Below are positions 1 to 9,903 of a stretch of 64,000 nucleotides of DNA, piece by piece (the first letter of the stretch is position 1; every line of letters begins with the position of its first letter). The notes under the pieces are model-generated. The model was given only the letters and a program-made list of their open reading frames with translations. It ran no database searches and was not told the origin of the DNA. Source of the stretch: an uncultured Prevotellaceae bacterium (GTDB lineage Bacteria > Bacteroidota > Bacteroidia > Bacteroidales > Muribaculaceae). The position numbers were made by a program, and so were the translations under genes. Location of the stretch: the NCBI GenBank assembly GCA_900317835.1, contig ONIL01000001.1:62001-126000 (forward strand), read 5' to 3'.

Positions 1-2074
1 AGAAATGAGCAATCAAGTGATTGTGCAAAATGATTTGTTCACGCTAACAGGCGACAGCCTGATTGAGGGAAATGTCATCGCCTATTGCCCGTCTCCAGAC
101 CGGATTGAATCTACTGTGTCGCTATCCCGACTTGATAGCCTATATGCCCACGTGGACACTGCAAGGGTGCATTTTATTGAAGGCAAGCACTGGCGAATGC
201 GAAAAAATCGTCCTGTTACTATGCCTGAATATGAAAGTGACCAGTCGCTGATAAATGCGCTATACAACATGTCGGTGGACCGTATTACCGATGCTGTGGA
301 CAAATCAGGGCGTTTTGCCCCGTCACAGAAGAATTACAGCCGCCTTTACTGCTCGATATATCTGTCATTGGCTGCCCTCAAACCTTATCAATCAATGGCG
401 ACATTGCGCTCGATCGTTGACCGCGACAGCATCATCATGCAACGTGAGGGGCAATGGCCCGTTGTCAGCGACCACATCGGCTGGGCTACTGCTGCGTGGG
501 AAGTCTATGAGGTGACTGGTGACCGTGACTGGCTAGCCTATTCTTTCCGAGTCATCGAGAAAACACTCAATATTAACCGCGAGGTATTGATTGACCACGA
601 GACGGGGCTTGTGCACGGCGCCGGATACACATCATCACGACCCTTGGGAGTCAGGCGCATGACATGGATGGGTTATAATGACCTGTTTGCCTGTATGTCG
701 TTGGGTAACAATATCTTGACTGGAAACGCTTATGCCATTTTGGCAGATATGTGTGATGAATTGGGCATCGAGAATACCTATCAGAAAGACGCACAACGCA
801 TCAAGGACGCGATTAACCAGCACCTGTGGAACGAAGACAGAGGATTCTACAGTTCATTCTTGTATGGTATGGCCTATCCCAAGCAATCACCGTTGACCGA
901 TAACACCTCCCAAGCCATGTGTGTCTTGTGGGGTATCGCCGATGATAATCGTGCCGAAAATCTGATTGCTCACACACCGGTCTCCAACCAGGGTGTCAAT
1001 GTTTCCTATCCCGCGGCCAATCCAATTGAGCCTTATCTCTCCCATTCATCATGGGCAACCACCCAAGCACTGTGGAACCTGGCTGCCGCTAGTGTCGGTA
1101 ACGAAAATGCCTTGCGACACGGGTTGGGTGCCCTTTACAGAGCTCAAGCGCTGTATCAGTCCCGCGGCATTCACATGCAAGACGTGATCATCGACGAACT
1201 GGGAACCAGTGCCTCGAATGTGGCGATGGTATTGCGTGTGCTCATGGGGATGAACTTCCAGCCCGAAGGCATTGAGTTTTCGCCAATGATTCCTGATTGC
1301 CTTCCTGGCCGAAAGACGTTGAAAGGCCTGAATTACCGCCGTGCAGTCCTCGATATTACCATTGAGGGGACTGGCAATAACGTAGAAACAATCTCCGATA
1401 ACGGTAAACTGCTTGAGAGTACTTTCATTCCTAGCGACATAGAAGGGCGCCACCACATCATCATCACCCTCACCCAAGACAATCGAGCCTCGCAACATGT
1501 GACCATTCATCACAACGAGGTGATTTTGCCCCCTACCCCAGTTGTTACTTGGAGCAATGATAGTGGCCATATCGAGGGTTACATTCCGGGAACACCCTAC
1601 CGTTTGTCCACGAATGGGCAGTTATTTGCATTGAATGATTCGGTGTTTGTTCTGCCCGAAACCAATACCTTTACTGAATTCTCGGTTGAGATTGCAGGTA
1701 AATATGTCAATGGATTCATGTCAAAGCCTCTGTTCCACTTCGGCCTGACACCTCAAGTCGCCTTTATCCCCGAGGGTGTTGACGGAGTGACTTCAGTAAC
1801 TGTGAGTGTCGCCGAGGGCGGTGATTACCTGATTGATGTGGGGTATCGTCCGACTGGTTCGCTCGATGTGCGCCGCTTGACCGTTAATACCCATCCCATG
1901 GGTACGCTGGTGATGTCGGGCACTAACGCTGTTGATTCCAATGGGCTGGCATACAGTAACATGGTTACGGCCTTGTTGTTGAAAGGCGAGAATGTTATCG
2001 AATTCACCACAATCAGGTTGCCCAAGTCTTTCACGCCATGTGAACCAGTGCATGTGAGAATCATTAAAAAGTGA
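1..2074 (+). CDS. (alpha/alpha)6-barrel glycoside hydrolase, 5' end cut by window edge
   Basis: Probably a periplasmic or surface glycoside hydrolase with a six-hairpin barrel, of the GH63/trehalase-like type; the substrate cannot be told. The first ATG is at base 5, but the reading frame is open through base 2, there is no signal peptide, and the protein starts in what reads like mid-domain sequence, so the true start is most likely left of the window. Residues ~80-430 (counted from base 5) carry typical barrel stretches such as SDHIGWATAAWEVYEVTGD and ENRGFY-like EDRGFYSSFLYG; residues ~430-689 look like C-terminal beta-sandwich modules. It ends 31 bases before the tricorn protease, so the two may be co-transcribed. 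Fold call fairly sure; family and substrate unsure. Confidence 0.7.
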   Translation, partial: EMSNQVIVQNDLFTLTGDSLIEGNVIAYCPSPDRIESTVSLSRLDSLYAHVDTARVHFIEGKHWRMRKNRPVTMPEYESDQSLINALYNMSVDRITDAVDKSGRFAPSQKNYSRLYCSIYLSLAALKPYQSMATLRSIVDRDSIIMQREGQWPVVSDHIGWATAAWEVYEVTGDRDWLAYSFRVIEKTLNINREVLIDHETGLVHGAGYTSSRPLGVRRMTWMGYNDLFACMSLGNNILTGNAYAILADMCDELGIENTYQKDAQRIKDAINQHLWNEDRGFYSSFLYGMAYPKQSPLTDNTSQAMCVLWGIADDNRAENLIAHTPVSNQGVNVSYPAANPIEPYLSHSSWATTQALWNLAAASVGNENALRHGLGALYRAQALYQSRGIHMQDVIIDELGTSASNVAMVLRVLMGMNFQPEGIEFSPMIPDCLPGRKTLKGLNYRRAVLDITIEGTGNNVETISDNGKLLESTFIPSDIEGRHHIIITLTQDNRASQHVTIHHNEVILPPTPVVTWSNDSGHIEGYIPGTPYRLSTNGQLFALNDSVFVLPETNTFTEFSVEIAGKYVNGFMSKPLFHFGLTPQVAFIPEGVDGVTSVTVSVAEGGDYLIDVGYRPTGSLDVRRLTVNTHPMGTLVMSGTNAVDSNGLAYSNMVTALLLKGENVIEFTTIRLPKSFTPCEPVHVRIIKK

Positions 2075-2105
2075 GAAATATCTTTTATTAATAATACTGT
2101 TGATT

Positions 2106-5100
2106 ATGAAAAAAACCAAATTCATCCTGATTGCTGCTCTAGCTGCCGCAGCATTGACCAGCCAAGCCGATGAAGGACGCCTGTTGCGCTTCCCTGGAAC
2201 CAACGGACGTGAAATCGCTTTCAGCTATGCTGGCGACATCTACACCGTTCCCATTACTGGCGGCACGGCGCGTAAACTCACTTCCCATAAGGGTTATGAG
2301 GCATTTGCCCGTTACAGCCCCGATGGCCAGACTATTGCCTTCACGGGACAATATGATGGCAATACCGAGATATATGTGATGCCCTCAGTTGGTGGTGAGC
2401 CTCGTCGCATCACATTTACCGCAAGCAACCCACGTGACGACTGGGGTGACCGTATGGGTCCCAACAACATCACCATGACTTGGACTCCTGACGGCCGTGG
2501 CGTGATCTACCGCAACCGCATCAGCGACAGCTTTAACGGTATGTTGTGGTGCGCTCCCATCGACGGCAGCATGTCGCAGCAACTGCCTTTGCCCGAGGGT
2601 GGCTTCTGCTGCTGTAATGCCGACGGCACCAAGTTGGCCTATAACAGAGTATTCCGCGAGTTCCGTACGTGGAAGTATTACAAGGGAGGTATGGCCGATG
2701 ACATCTGGATCTATGACACAAAGGCCCAGACGGTGACCAATATCACGAACAACATTGCCCAAGACATCGACCCGATGTGGATTGGAGATGAGATTTATTT
2801 CATGAGTGACCGTGACAACCGCATGAACATTTTTGTTTATAATACCACCACTGGAACAACCCAAAAGGTGACCGACTTCACCGATTATGATGTGAAGTTT
2901 GCCAACTGTGGCGGTGGCAAGATCGTATTCGAGAACGGCGGCTACCTCTATGTACTCGACCCTGCTACCAAGCAGAGTGAGAAGGTTACCATCTATCTCA
3001 ATAGCGAGAATAATTTTGCCCGTGAGGAGCAGCGCAAGGTTAAGGATAACCTGACTGATGGCAGCCTTGCCCCTGACGGCAGCCGCCTTGCTTTGAGTGC
3101 CCGCGGTGAGGTGTTTGACGTGCCCGCCAAGCATGGTGTGACCCGCAATATCACCCACACCCCTGGTGTGCATGAACGCAATGCAGCATGGAGTCCCGAC
3201 GGCAAGAACATCGCCTATATCAGCGATCAGACAGGTGAAACCGAGTTGTGGATGCGTCCCGTTAGCAGCGACAAGGCGATCCAGCTGACGAAGGATAATG
3301 ACACCTATATCCGTGACTTTGAATGGAGTCCCGACGGTAGTCAAATTGTCTATACTGACCGCAAGAACCGCATGATTTTGCTCAATGTCAAGACGTTGGC
3401 CAAGCAGACCCTCCTTCAAGATGAGATGGGCGAGATTCCCACCCCCTCTTTCTCACCTGATGGCAAATGGTTGACCTATTCCCGCAGTGGGAGTAACGAA
3501 TTCAATGTGGTTTACCTCTATAACATCGCTGATCGCAAGGAATATCCCGTGACCGACCGCTGGTATGAGAGCAATGCGCCTGAATTCAGCAGCGACGGCA
3601 AATATCTGATTTTTGCCTCGGCACGCGATTTCAACCCCATCTACAGCAGCATCGAGTGGAACTTTGCCTACCGTGATATGGAAGGTATCTACCTTGTGAT
3701 GCTGGCCAAGGATACCCCCTCGCCCTTCCTGCCCAAGGACGATCAGGTGATGGCGGGAGGTGACAAGAAGGAAGCACCTGCCGAAGCCCCCAAAGACAAA
3801 AAGGGTAAAAACAAAGCCCAGAATGATGCCAACGCCACCCGCATCGACATTGACGGCATCGCCAACCGTATAGTGAAAGTGCCCATCGGTACGGGCAGTT
3901 ACGGCAACTTTGTGTGTGACGGCAGTCACCTGTGGTACAGTGGTCGCGGCAGTGTGCGCGTATTTGACTTCGCTGAGCAGAAGGATGAACTTGTTGCCGA
4001 TCGTGCTTACATGATTCCCTCGGCCGACATGAAGACTGCAGCGTTCATGAAGGGTGACAAAGTCTATGTCGCTCCGCTCTCACCTCGTAAGGCTGACCTG
4101 ACCGATGCCGTGAACCTTGATGACATGATTGCCACCGTGAACTATGACCAGGAATGGAACCAGATTTTCAACGAGGCTTGGCGCGCCTATCGCGACGGTT
4201 TCTATCTTGAGAACATGCACGGTGTGGACTGGCAAGCAATGCATGACAAGTATGCCGTGCTCCTGCCCTACGTCAAGAATCGTTTGGATTTGACCTACGT
4301 CATCGGTGGCATGATTAGTGAGTTGGCCGTGGGACACGCCTATGTTGACGGTGGAGACCACATCAAGGCCGACGAGCATCACATCGGTATGCTTGGCGCC
4401 GAGATGGAGCCAGTGGCTAATGGTTACAAGATCAAGAAAATCCTGCGTGGCGCTCCTGACCGTGAAGAACTGCGCTCGCCACTGTTGGAGCCTGGCATGG
4501 ATGTCAAGGAGGGCGATGTGATCACAGCCGTTGACGGCGTGAGCACCCAGGGAATCAGCAATATCTACACGCTGTTGCGTGACAAGGCTGGTGTGATGAC
4601 CGAGTTGACGCTCAACGGCACTCGCAAGGTCGTTGTTAAGCCCATCCAGGACGAGTATCCGCTGTATCACTACGAGTGGGTTCAGCACAACATCGACTAC
4701 GTGAGCGAGAAGACCGGTGGCCGTGTTGGATACGTCTATATCCCCGATATGGGTCCCGAAGGCCTGCGTGAGTTCTCGCGTTACTTCTTCGCCCAGACTG
4801 ATAAGGAGGCTCTCATTGTCGATGACCGTGGTAATGGCGGTGGCAACATTTCGCCCATGGTGATTGAGCGACTGTTGCGTCAGCCCTATCGCTTGACGAT
4901 GTTCCGCGGCAGCAACTACAACGGCACCACGCCCGAGCGCACACTCGTGGGTCCCAAGGTGCTGCTGGTCAACAAATACAGTGCCAGCGACGGTGACTTG
5001 TTCCCCTGGAGTTTCAAGGAGAACAAGATAGGTCCCGTGATTGGTACCCGTTCGTGGGGTGGTATTGTTGGCATCAGTGGTTCGTTGCCTTACATGGATG

Positions 5101-5336
5101 GTACCGACATCCGCGTGCCCTTCTTCACTAACTATGATACACGAGGCAACTGGATTGTCGAGAACCATGGTGTTGATCCTGACATTATCATCGACAACGA
5201 CCCCATCATGGAATTCAACGGCATTGATCAGCAGCTTGACAAGGCTATCGAGGTCATCCTCGAGCAGCTCAAGGACCGTCAGCCCATGCCCAAGACTCCC
5301 GCACCACGCACCCTCAAGGATCTGGGTGTGAACTGA
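2106..5336 (+). CDS. Tricorn-type S41 protease homologue
   Basis: A 1076-residue exported peptidase, expected to act on peptides in the periplasm. An in-frame TTG lies at 2100, but ATG 2106 gives a clean signal peptide (MKKTKFILIAALAAAALTSQA), so 2106 is preferred. Residues ~25-330 and ~330-650 are two beta-propellers with PD40/TolB-like repeats of the form SPDGxxIAF. A Lys/Ala-rich linker near 555-580 (KKEAPAEAPKDKKGKNK) separates them from the core. The core has a PDZ domain (~760-850) and the S41 catalytic part: His744 in VGHAYV, Ser961-Asp962 in SASDGD, and a Glu in ENHGVDPD. These match His746, Ser965 and the C-terminal Glu of Thermoplasma tricorn. The residue before the His is Gly, where the archaeal enzyme has Ser. 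Followed by a strong terminator. Confidence 0.9.
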   Translation: MKKTKFILIAALAAAALTSQADEGRLLRFPGTNGREIAFSYAGDIYTVPITGGTARKLTSHKGYEAFARYSPDGQTIAFTGQYDGNTEIYVMPSVGGEPRRITFTASNPRDDWGDRMGPNNITMTWTPDGRGVIYRNRISDSFNGMLWCAPIDGSMSQQLPLPEGGFCCCNADGTKLAYNRVFREFRTWKYYKGGMADDIWIYDTKAQTVTNITNNIAQDIDPMWIGDEIYFMSDRDNRMNIFVYNTTTGTTQKVTDFTDYDVKFANCGGGKIVFENGGYLYVLDPATKQSEKVTIYLNSENNFAREEQRKVKDNLTDGSLAPDGSRLALSARGEVFDVPAKHGVTRNITHTPGVHERNAAWSPDGKNIAYISDQTGETELWMRPVSSDKAIQLTKDNDTYIRDFEWSPDGSQIVYTDRKNRMILLNVKTLAKQTLLQDEMGEIPTPSFSPDGKWLTYSRSGSNEFNVVYLYNIADRKEYPVTDRWYESNAPEFSSDGKYLIFASARDFNPIYSSIEWNFAYRDMEGIYLVMLAKDTPSPFLPKDDQVMAGGDKKEAPAEAPKDKKGKNKAQNDANATRIDIDGIANRIVKVPIGTGSYGNFVCDGSHLWYSGRGSVRVFDFAEQKDELVADRAYMIPSADMKTAAFMKGDKVYVAPLSPRKADLTDAVNLDDMIATVNYDQEWNQIFNEAWRAYRDGFYLENMHGVDWQAMHDKYAVLLPYVKNRLDLTYVIGGMISELAVGHAYVDGGDHIKADEHHIGMLGAEMEPVANGYKIKKILRGAPDREELRSPLLEPGMDVKEGDVITAVDGVSTQGISNIYTLLRDKAGVMTELTLNGTRKVVVKPIQDEYPLYHYEWVQHNIDYVSEKTGGRVGYVYIPDMGPEGLREFSRYFFAQTDKEALIVDDRGNGGGNISPMVIERLLRQPYRLTMFRGSNYNGTTPERTLVGPKVLLVNKYSASDGDLFPWSFKENKIGPVIGTRSWGGIVGISGSLPYMDGTDIRVPFFTNYDTRGNWIVENHGVDPDIIIDNDPIMEFNGIDQQLDKAIEVILEQLKDRQPMPKTPAPRTLKDLGVN

Positions 5337-5357
5337 TCATCCTATTTTTTACAACAT

Positions 5358-5388
5358 GGCTGGCTTCAATGATGAAGTCAGCCTTTTT
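5358..5388 (+). terminator. Intrinsic terminator after the tricorn gene
   Basis: An 11-bp stem (5358-5368 with 5373-5383, one G-T pair, loop ATGA) is followed by five T residues. It lies 22 bases after the stop codon. Confidence 0.9.
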
Positions 5389-5514
5389 ATTTGTGTTTTA
5401 TGCCACAATGCCATTGACGCATGACAACGTTTGGGCAATGCTCAAATATATTCTGATGATTTGGGCTGTGCATAGGCAAAAAAGTAAACTCTTTTGCACT
5501 CAGCAGGCTCAAAA

Positions 5515-5546
5515 TTTGGCATTTCGAGCAACTTGCACTAATTTTG
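5515..5546 (+). promoter_or_regulatory. Promoter of the dxr operon
   Basis: TTTG at 5515-5518, 20 bases, then TAATTTTG at 5539-5546 fits the Bacteroidetes primary-sigma promoter. The predicted transcription start near 5552 leaves a leader of only ~4 bases to ATG 5556, or ~13 bases to ATG 5565. Confidence 0.75.
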
Positions 5547-5555
5547 CAGTTTTGA

Positions 5556-6737
5556 ATGGAGAGAATGACAGAGAAACGGAATATCGCAGTGTTGGGTAGC
5601 ACAGGGTCAATCGGCAGGCAGACGCTTGATATCATTGCCGAATACCCAAATCTGTTCAACGCTTGGTTGCTGGTGGCACGCAGTAGCGCCGACCTGTTGA
5701 TTGCTCAGGCCCGCCAGTTCCGGCCCCACATGGTGATTATTGCCGATGAGCAGTATTATGGCTATGTTTGCGACGCGCTTGAGGGTACAGGGATTGAAGT
5801 GGTAACCGGCAGCGCTGCTATCGCCCAAGCCGTCACCATGCCCGAAATTGATACTGTGGTGACAGCCATGGTGGGTTACAGCGGCTTGGAATCGACTATC
5901 GCAGCCATAGGAGCGGGTAAGCGCATTGCCCTTGCCAACAAGGAGACTCTCGTCGTGGCTGGAGAACTCATCGATCGCTTGATGAAAGACTCCAAGAGTG
6001 TGCTCTATCCCGTCGATAGCGAGCATGGCGCATTTTACCAGTGCCTGGTGGGTGAACGCATGCAAGACGTGGAACGCCTGCTGCTCACGGCCTCAGGTGG
6101 CCCCTTCCGCACGTTACCCAAGGAACAGTTGGAAAAAGTCACTGCCGCAGATGCCCTGAAGCATCCCAACTGGTCGATGGGTGCCAAGATCACCATCGAC
6201 TCGGCAACAATGATGAACAAGGGTTTTGAGATGATCGAGGCCCGCTGGCTCTTTGGCATCATGCCCGATGATATCGAAATTGTGGTGCATCCCCAGAGTA
6301 TCATCCACTCGATGGTGGCCTTTAAAGATGGTTCCATCAAGGCCCAGTTGGGCTTACCCGACATGCACTTGCCCATCCGTTATGCACTTGGACTGCCTGA
6401 CGGTCGCCTGGCCAGTGACTGCCGCAAGATGACCATCGAGGACTTGGCGATGTTGACACTGGAGCGCCCCGATTTCGATAAGTTCCCGTTACTGGGCACC
6501 GCCTATGCCGCGGCCCGCATGGGAGGTACTGCCCCGTGTGTGATGAACGCCGCCAACGAGATCGCCGTGGCATCATTCTTGCAGAACAACATCAGGTTTA
6601 CCGATATTTACACAATTATAGAGAAAACGATGGAACAAGTGTCACACATCAAGCATCCAGAGTATGAGGATTATGTGGCGACAAACACCGAGGCCCGCGA
6701 TTTAGCAGCGCGCCTGGCCAAACAGCTTTCCATCTAA
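5556..6737 (+). CDS. dxr: 1-deoxy-D-xylulose 5-phosphate reductoisomerase
   Basis: Converts 1-deoxy-D-xylulose 5-phosphate to 2-C-methyl-D-erythritol 4-phosphate with NADPH, the committed step of the non-mevalonate isoprenoid pathway in the cytosol. The 393 residues match the family length. The NADPH loop GSTGSIG is at residues 14-20; KETLVVAGE, PVDSEHGAFYQ and the SGGPFR loop are all present, as are the metal-binding and substrate motifs (SATMMNKGFE). ATG 5565 (MTEKRNIAVLG) is an equally good start, because the predicted transcript begins only just before 5556. First gene of an operon with rseP 28 bases downstream. Confidence 0.96.
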   Translation: MERMTEKRNIAVLGSTGSIGRQTLDIIAEYPNLFNAWLLVARSSADLLIAQARQFRPHMVIIADEQYYGYVCDALEGTGIEVVTGSAAIAQAVTMPEIDTVVTAMVGYSGLESTIAAIGAGKRIALANKETLVVAGELIDRLMKDSKSVLYPVDSEHGAFYQCLVGERMQDVERLLLTASGGPFRTLPKEQLEKVTAADALKHPNWSMGAKITIDSATMMNKGFEMIEARWLFGIMPDDIEIVVHPQSIIHSMVAFKDGSIKAQLGLPDMHLPIRYALGLPDGRLASDCRKMTIEDLAMLTLERPDFDKFPLLGTAYAAARMGGTAPCVMNAANEIAVASFLQNNIRFTDIYTIIEKTMEQVSHIKHPEYEDYVATNTEARDLAARLAKQLSI

Positions 6738-6765
6738 CTAATAAAAGTAAAAGACATCATTTTAA

Positions 6766-8208
6766 ATGGACTTATCATTCTTTTTGACCGAATCTTTTTG
6801 GGTGAAGACCCTTGAGCTGATACTAGCACTCAGCATTCTGGTTGTATTTCATGAATTAGGACATTACTCGTTTGCCCGCCTGTTTGGCGTGTGGGTAGAG
6901 AAATTCTATATGTTCTTCAACTACAAGTTCTCGTTGCTCAAGTGGAAACCCGGAAAGTATCTCAAGTGGTTCTCTCATGGCAGTGAGATGGGTGCTATGG
7001 AGGAAGACAATGCCAGCGGCGAGAACAAGAACTCGTGGCGTGCAACGGAATATGGCATCGGCTGGATACCCCTCGGAGGCTATTGTGCTATCTCGGGTAT
7101 GATTGACGAGTCGATGAACACCGAGGCCATGAAGCAGCCCGCGAAGCCGTGGGAATTCCGCAGTAAGGCTGCCTGGAAGCGCCTGCTCATCATGCTGGGT
7201 GGCGTGTTGTTCAATTTGCTGCTTGCGATGATCATCTACTCGGGCATCGTCTATTCCCAGGGCGAGAAAGTCATCCATTTCACCGACATTACCGAGGGTA
7301 TGACCTTCAGTGATGCCGCCCACAAGGCCGGATTTGCCGATGGAGATATCATCCTGATGGCTGACGGCCATGAGTTGGAGAACATGGTTGACCCAACCGA
7401 CTACAATGACCTGTTGTTTGCTAAACAGGTGACCGTGCTGCGCAATCACAAGGACACCGTCACGATACCTATTCCCAAGGGCTTTATCACCGATCTTGAA
7501 CGTGAAGCCAAGGAAGGTACCGCGTTTATGGTGCCCCGTGTGCCCGTAGTCATCAAGCAAACCCTGCTGAATCAAGGTGGAGAGGCAGCCGGCCTTAAGG
7601 AAGGTGACCGCATGGTTGCCGTCAATGGCGTTCCGACTCCGACATACACTGAATTCACCTCTGAATTGCAAAAGTACAAAGATCAGACAATCGCCTTGGA
7701 GTTCAATCGTGATGGCCGCAATATGGTTGTCCCCAATGTCGCTGTTGACGCTAACGGCATGCTGGGTATCCTGCTGGCTGACATGTACTCGGTATATAAC
7801 ACGCAAACGCTTCATTATAACTTCTTCCAATCCATACCCCGAGGCATCAAGATGGGTTGGGAGCAGACGATAAGTTACATCAAGCAGCTTAAGCTCATCT
7901 TTACCCCCGAGGGAGCAAAGAGCGTGGGCAGTTTCGGCACCATTGGCAGCATCTTCCCCTCAACATGGAACTGGGTTGGTTTCTGGAACATTACCGCCTT
8001 TATCTCCATCATTTTGGCGGTCATGAACCTGTTGCCTATTCCCGCCCTTGACGGTGGTCACGTGCTGTTCCTGCTGTTTGAGATGATCACCCGCCGTAAA
8101 CCCAGCCTCAAGTTCATGGAGGTGGCCCAAATGGTGGGTATGGGACTGATTGTCGCTTTGATGTTTTTAGCTATCGGTAATGACATTTTCAGATTCATAA
8201 TAAAATGA
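6766..8208 (+). CDS. rseP: RseP-type site-2 intramembrane zinc protease
   Basis: A membrane-embedded M50B metalloprotease of 480 residues that cuts transmembrane segments of regulators such as anti-sigma factors. The zinc motif HELGH is at residues 29-33 in the first membrane helix. Two PDZ-like segments in the periplasmic part (~170-340) contain AHKAGFADGD and AAGLKEGDRM. The third zinc ligand is Asp429 in PALDGGH near the C-terminal helices. The dxr-rseP pairing is common in bacteria. The stop overlaps the next start (ATGA), so translation is likely coupled. The actual substrate here is unknown. Confidence 0.93.
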   Translation: MDLSFFLTESFWVKTLELILALSILVVFHELGHYSFARLFGVWVEKFYMFFNYKFSLLKWKPGKYLKWFSHGSEMGAMEEDNASGENKNSWRATEYGIGWIPLGGYCAISGMIDESMNTEAMKQPAKPWEFRSKAAWKRLLIMLGGVLFNLLLAMIIYSGIVYSQGEKVIHFTDITEGMTFSDAAHKAGFADGDIILMADGHELENMVDPTDYNDLLFAKQVTVLRNHKDTVTIPIPKGFITDLEREAKEGTAFMVPRVPVVIKQTLLNQGGEAAGLKEGDRMVAVNGVPTPTYTEFTSELQKYKDQTIALEFNRDGRNMVVPNVAVDANGMLGILLADMYSVYNTQTLHYNFFQSIPRGIKMGWEQTISYIKQLKLIFTPEGAKSVGSFGTIGSIFPSTWNWVGFWNITAFISIILAVMNLLPIPALDGGHVLFLLFEMITRRKPSLKFMEVAQMVGMGLIVALMFLAIGNDIFRFIIK

Positions 8209-9386
8209 CCTATAAGACTGTAACTCTCAAGCGTGGCAAGGAAGAATCGCTACAGCGCTTACATCCTTGGGTCTTCTCGGGTGCAATCGCTGCAGCCGAT
8301 GACACCATAGAAGAAGGTGACCTTGTGACCGTTTATGCCCATGACGGAACGCTCATCGGTAACGGTCATTCCCAGATTGGCAGCATTGCCGTGAGGATGC
8401 TTACCTTTGACGACACCGCTATTGATGAGGAATTCTATAGCCAGCGGCTCAATGACGCTTATAAGATGCGTCAGTCACTGGGGTTGCAACGCGAGGACAA
8501 CAATGCCTTCCGCCTTGTGCATGGCGAGGGTGACTTCCTGCCAGGCCTGGTAGTTGACGTGTATGGACCGACAGCCGTGATGCAGGCCCATTCGCCCGGG
8601 ATGCATTTTGCCCGTAATATCATTGCCAAGGGATTGACCCAATTACCGAGTATCCGTAATGTCTATTACAAGAGCGAGACTACCCTGCCCTACAAGGCCC
8701 ATCTCGATCCCGTGAACGATTACATTATCGGCGGCATGGAGACCGATGAAGCTTTGGAGAACGGCCTTCGTTTCCACGTCGATTGGCTCAAAGGACAAAA
8801 AACCGGTTTTTTTGTTGATCAGCGCGAGAACCGAAGCCTGCTGGAGCAATACAGTCATGGACGCAAGGTGCTGAACATGTTCTGTTATACGGGCGGTTTC
8901 TCAGTATATGCCCTGCGTGGCGGTGCTGAGTTGGTTCATTCTGTGGACAGTTCGGCCAAGGCTGTTCGGCTCACCGACGACAATGTGGCGCTCAACTTCG
9001 CCCCTGAGGACGGTCGTCATCAGTCCTTTGCTGAGGACGCTTTCAAGTTCCTCGATAATATGGAGAAGGATGCCTATGACCTCATCATCCTTGACCCGCC
9101 CGCTTTTGCCAAGCACAAGAGCGCATTGCGCAACGCACTGGTGGGCTACCGTCGCCTGAATGCCAAGGCACTTGAGAAAATCGCTCCAGGCAGCATCCTG
9201 TTCACGTTTTCCTGTTCTCAGGCTGTGAACAAGGAACAGTTCCGTCTGGTAGTATTCAGCGCTGCAGCCCAGACCCGTCGCAAGGTGCGCATCCTGCACC
9301 AGTTGACGCAACCTGCTGACCATCCCATCAGTATTTACCACCCCGAGGGCGAATATCTCAAAGGGTTGGTCCTCTATGTTGAATAA
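8205..9386 (+). CDS. RlmI-like class I SAM-dependent rRNA methyltransferase
   Basis: A cytosolic methyltransferase of the COG1092/RlmI type, 393 residues: N-terminal PUA domain (~1-80, with RLHPWVFSGAI), a central EEHI-like segment, and a Rossmann methyltransferase fold from ~200. NMFCYTGGFSVYA is the SAM-binding motif I, and LDPPAFAKHK holds the DPP(A/S)F catalytic motif IV. RlmI proteins make 5-methylcytosine in 23S rRNA; the target in this organism is inferred. It overlaps rseP by 4 bases. Confidence 0.88.
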   Translation: MTYKTVTLKRGKEESLQRLHPWVFSGAIAAADDTIEEGDLVTVYAHDGTLIGNGHSQIGSIAVRMLTFDDTAIDEEFYSQRLNDAYKMRQSLGLQREDNNAFRLVHGEGDFLPGLVVDVYGPTAVMQAHSPGMHFARNIIAKGLTQLPSIRNVYYKSETTLPYKAHLDPVNDYIIGGMETDEALENGLRFHVDWLKGQKTGFFVDQRENRSLLEQYSHGRKVLNMFCYTGGFSVYALRGGAELVHSVDSSAKAVRLTDDNVALNFAPEDGRHQSFAEDAFKFLDNMEKDAYDLIILDPPAFAKHKSALRNALVGYRRLNAKALEKIAPGSILFTFSCSQAVNKEQFRLVVFSAAAQTRRKVRILHQLTQPADHPISIYHPEGEYLKGLVLYVE

Positions 9387-9420
9387 TCATTTAAAAACAA
9401 CCAAAATACAATCAAAGACA

Positions 9421-9888
9421 ATGAAGAAATTATCAATTCTTTTTGCTGCCGTGGTACTGATGGCCATGACCGCATGTAACGAGAAGCCTTCCAAGGCCAA
9501 TGCCGACGGGAACCAGCCCGCAACAACCGAACAAACCGAATCCTCATCATCCGAAGGTGACAAGCCCCGTATTGATGTTGATAAGGCTGCTCCAACTGCA
9601 GATGGAAAAGACCACACTGTTGCCGAGTTTAACACCAAGGAGTATCAAATTCGTCTCGAGAACCTTGCTGACGGTACCTATCGCGTCAGCCTCTGGAATG
9701 CAGGCAAGGATAAGAATGCAGAACCTGATCAAAAGATTGAGACCAAGCAGTGTGTCATGAAAAATGGCGGTTACTTGATGAAGGCATCCGACGGCAAGAT
9801 TTATGTGATTAACACCAAGGCAGGTGCTGAGAGTATCACTATCATGAATAACAAGGAAATCATCTATAACGGTGGTGCAGGCAAATAA
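9421..9888 (+). CDS. Lipoprotein of unknown function, 155 aa
   Basis: The chosen ATG gives a lipoprotein signal with the lipobox MAMTAC, Cys19 being the lipid-attached residue; an earlier in-frame ATG (9376) lies inside the preceding gene and would spoil the signal. After an acidic, low-complexity linker (~20-60, rich in Glu, Ser and Thr) comes a compact ~95-residue beta-rich domain with YRVSLWNAGKD and GGYLMKASDGKIYVINT. I do not recognise the family. It is 34 bases behind the methyltransferase gene and 15 bases before another lipoprotein gene, so probably in the same operon. Confidence 0.8.
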   Translation: MKKLSILFAAVVLMAMTACNEKPSKANADGNQPATTEQTESSSSEGDKPRIDVDKAAPTADGKDHTVAEFNTKEYQIRLENLADGTYRVSLWNAGKDKNAEPDQKIETKQCVMKNGGYLMKASDGKIYVINTKAGAESITIMNNKEIIYNGGAGK

Positions 9889-9903
9889 CTTATCAACCCA
9901 GTG

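Noticed and set aside
4080..5168. 362-codon open frame antisense to the tricorn gene
   Set aside because: Shadow frame; the plus strand has catalytic motifs through the whole region.
5369..5599. 76-codon frame between the tricorn gene and dxr
   Set aside because: It begins inside the terminator, covers the dxr promoter and overlaps dxr.
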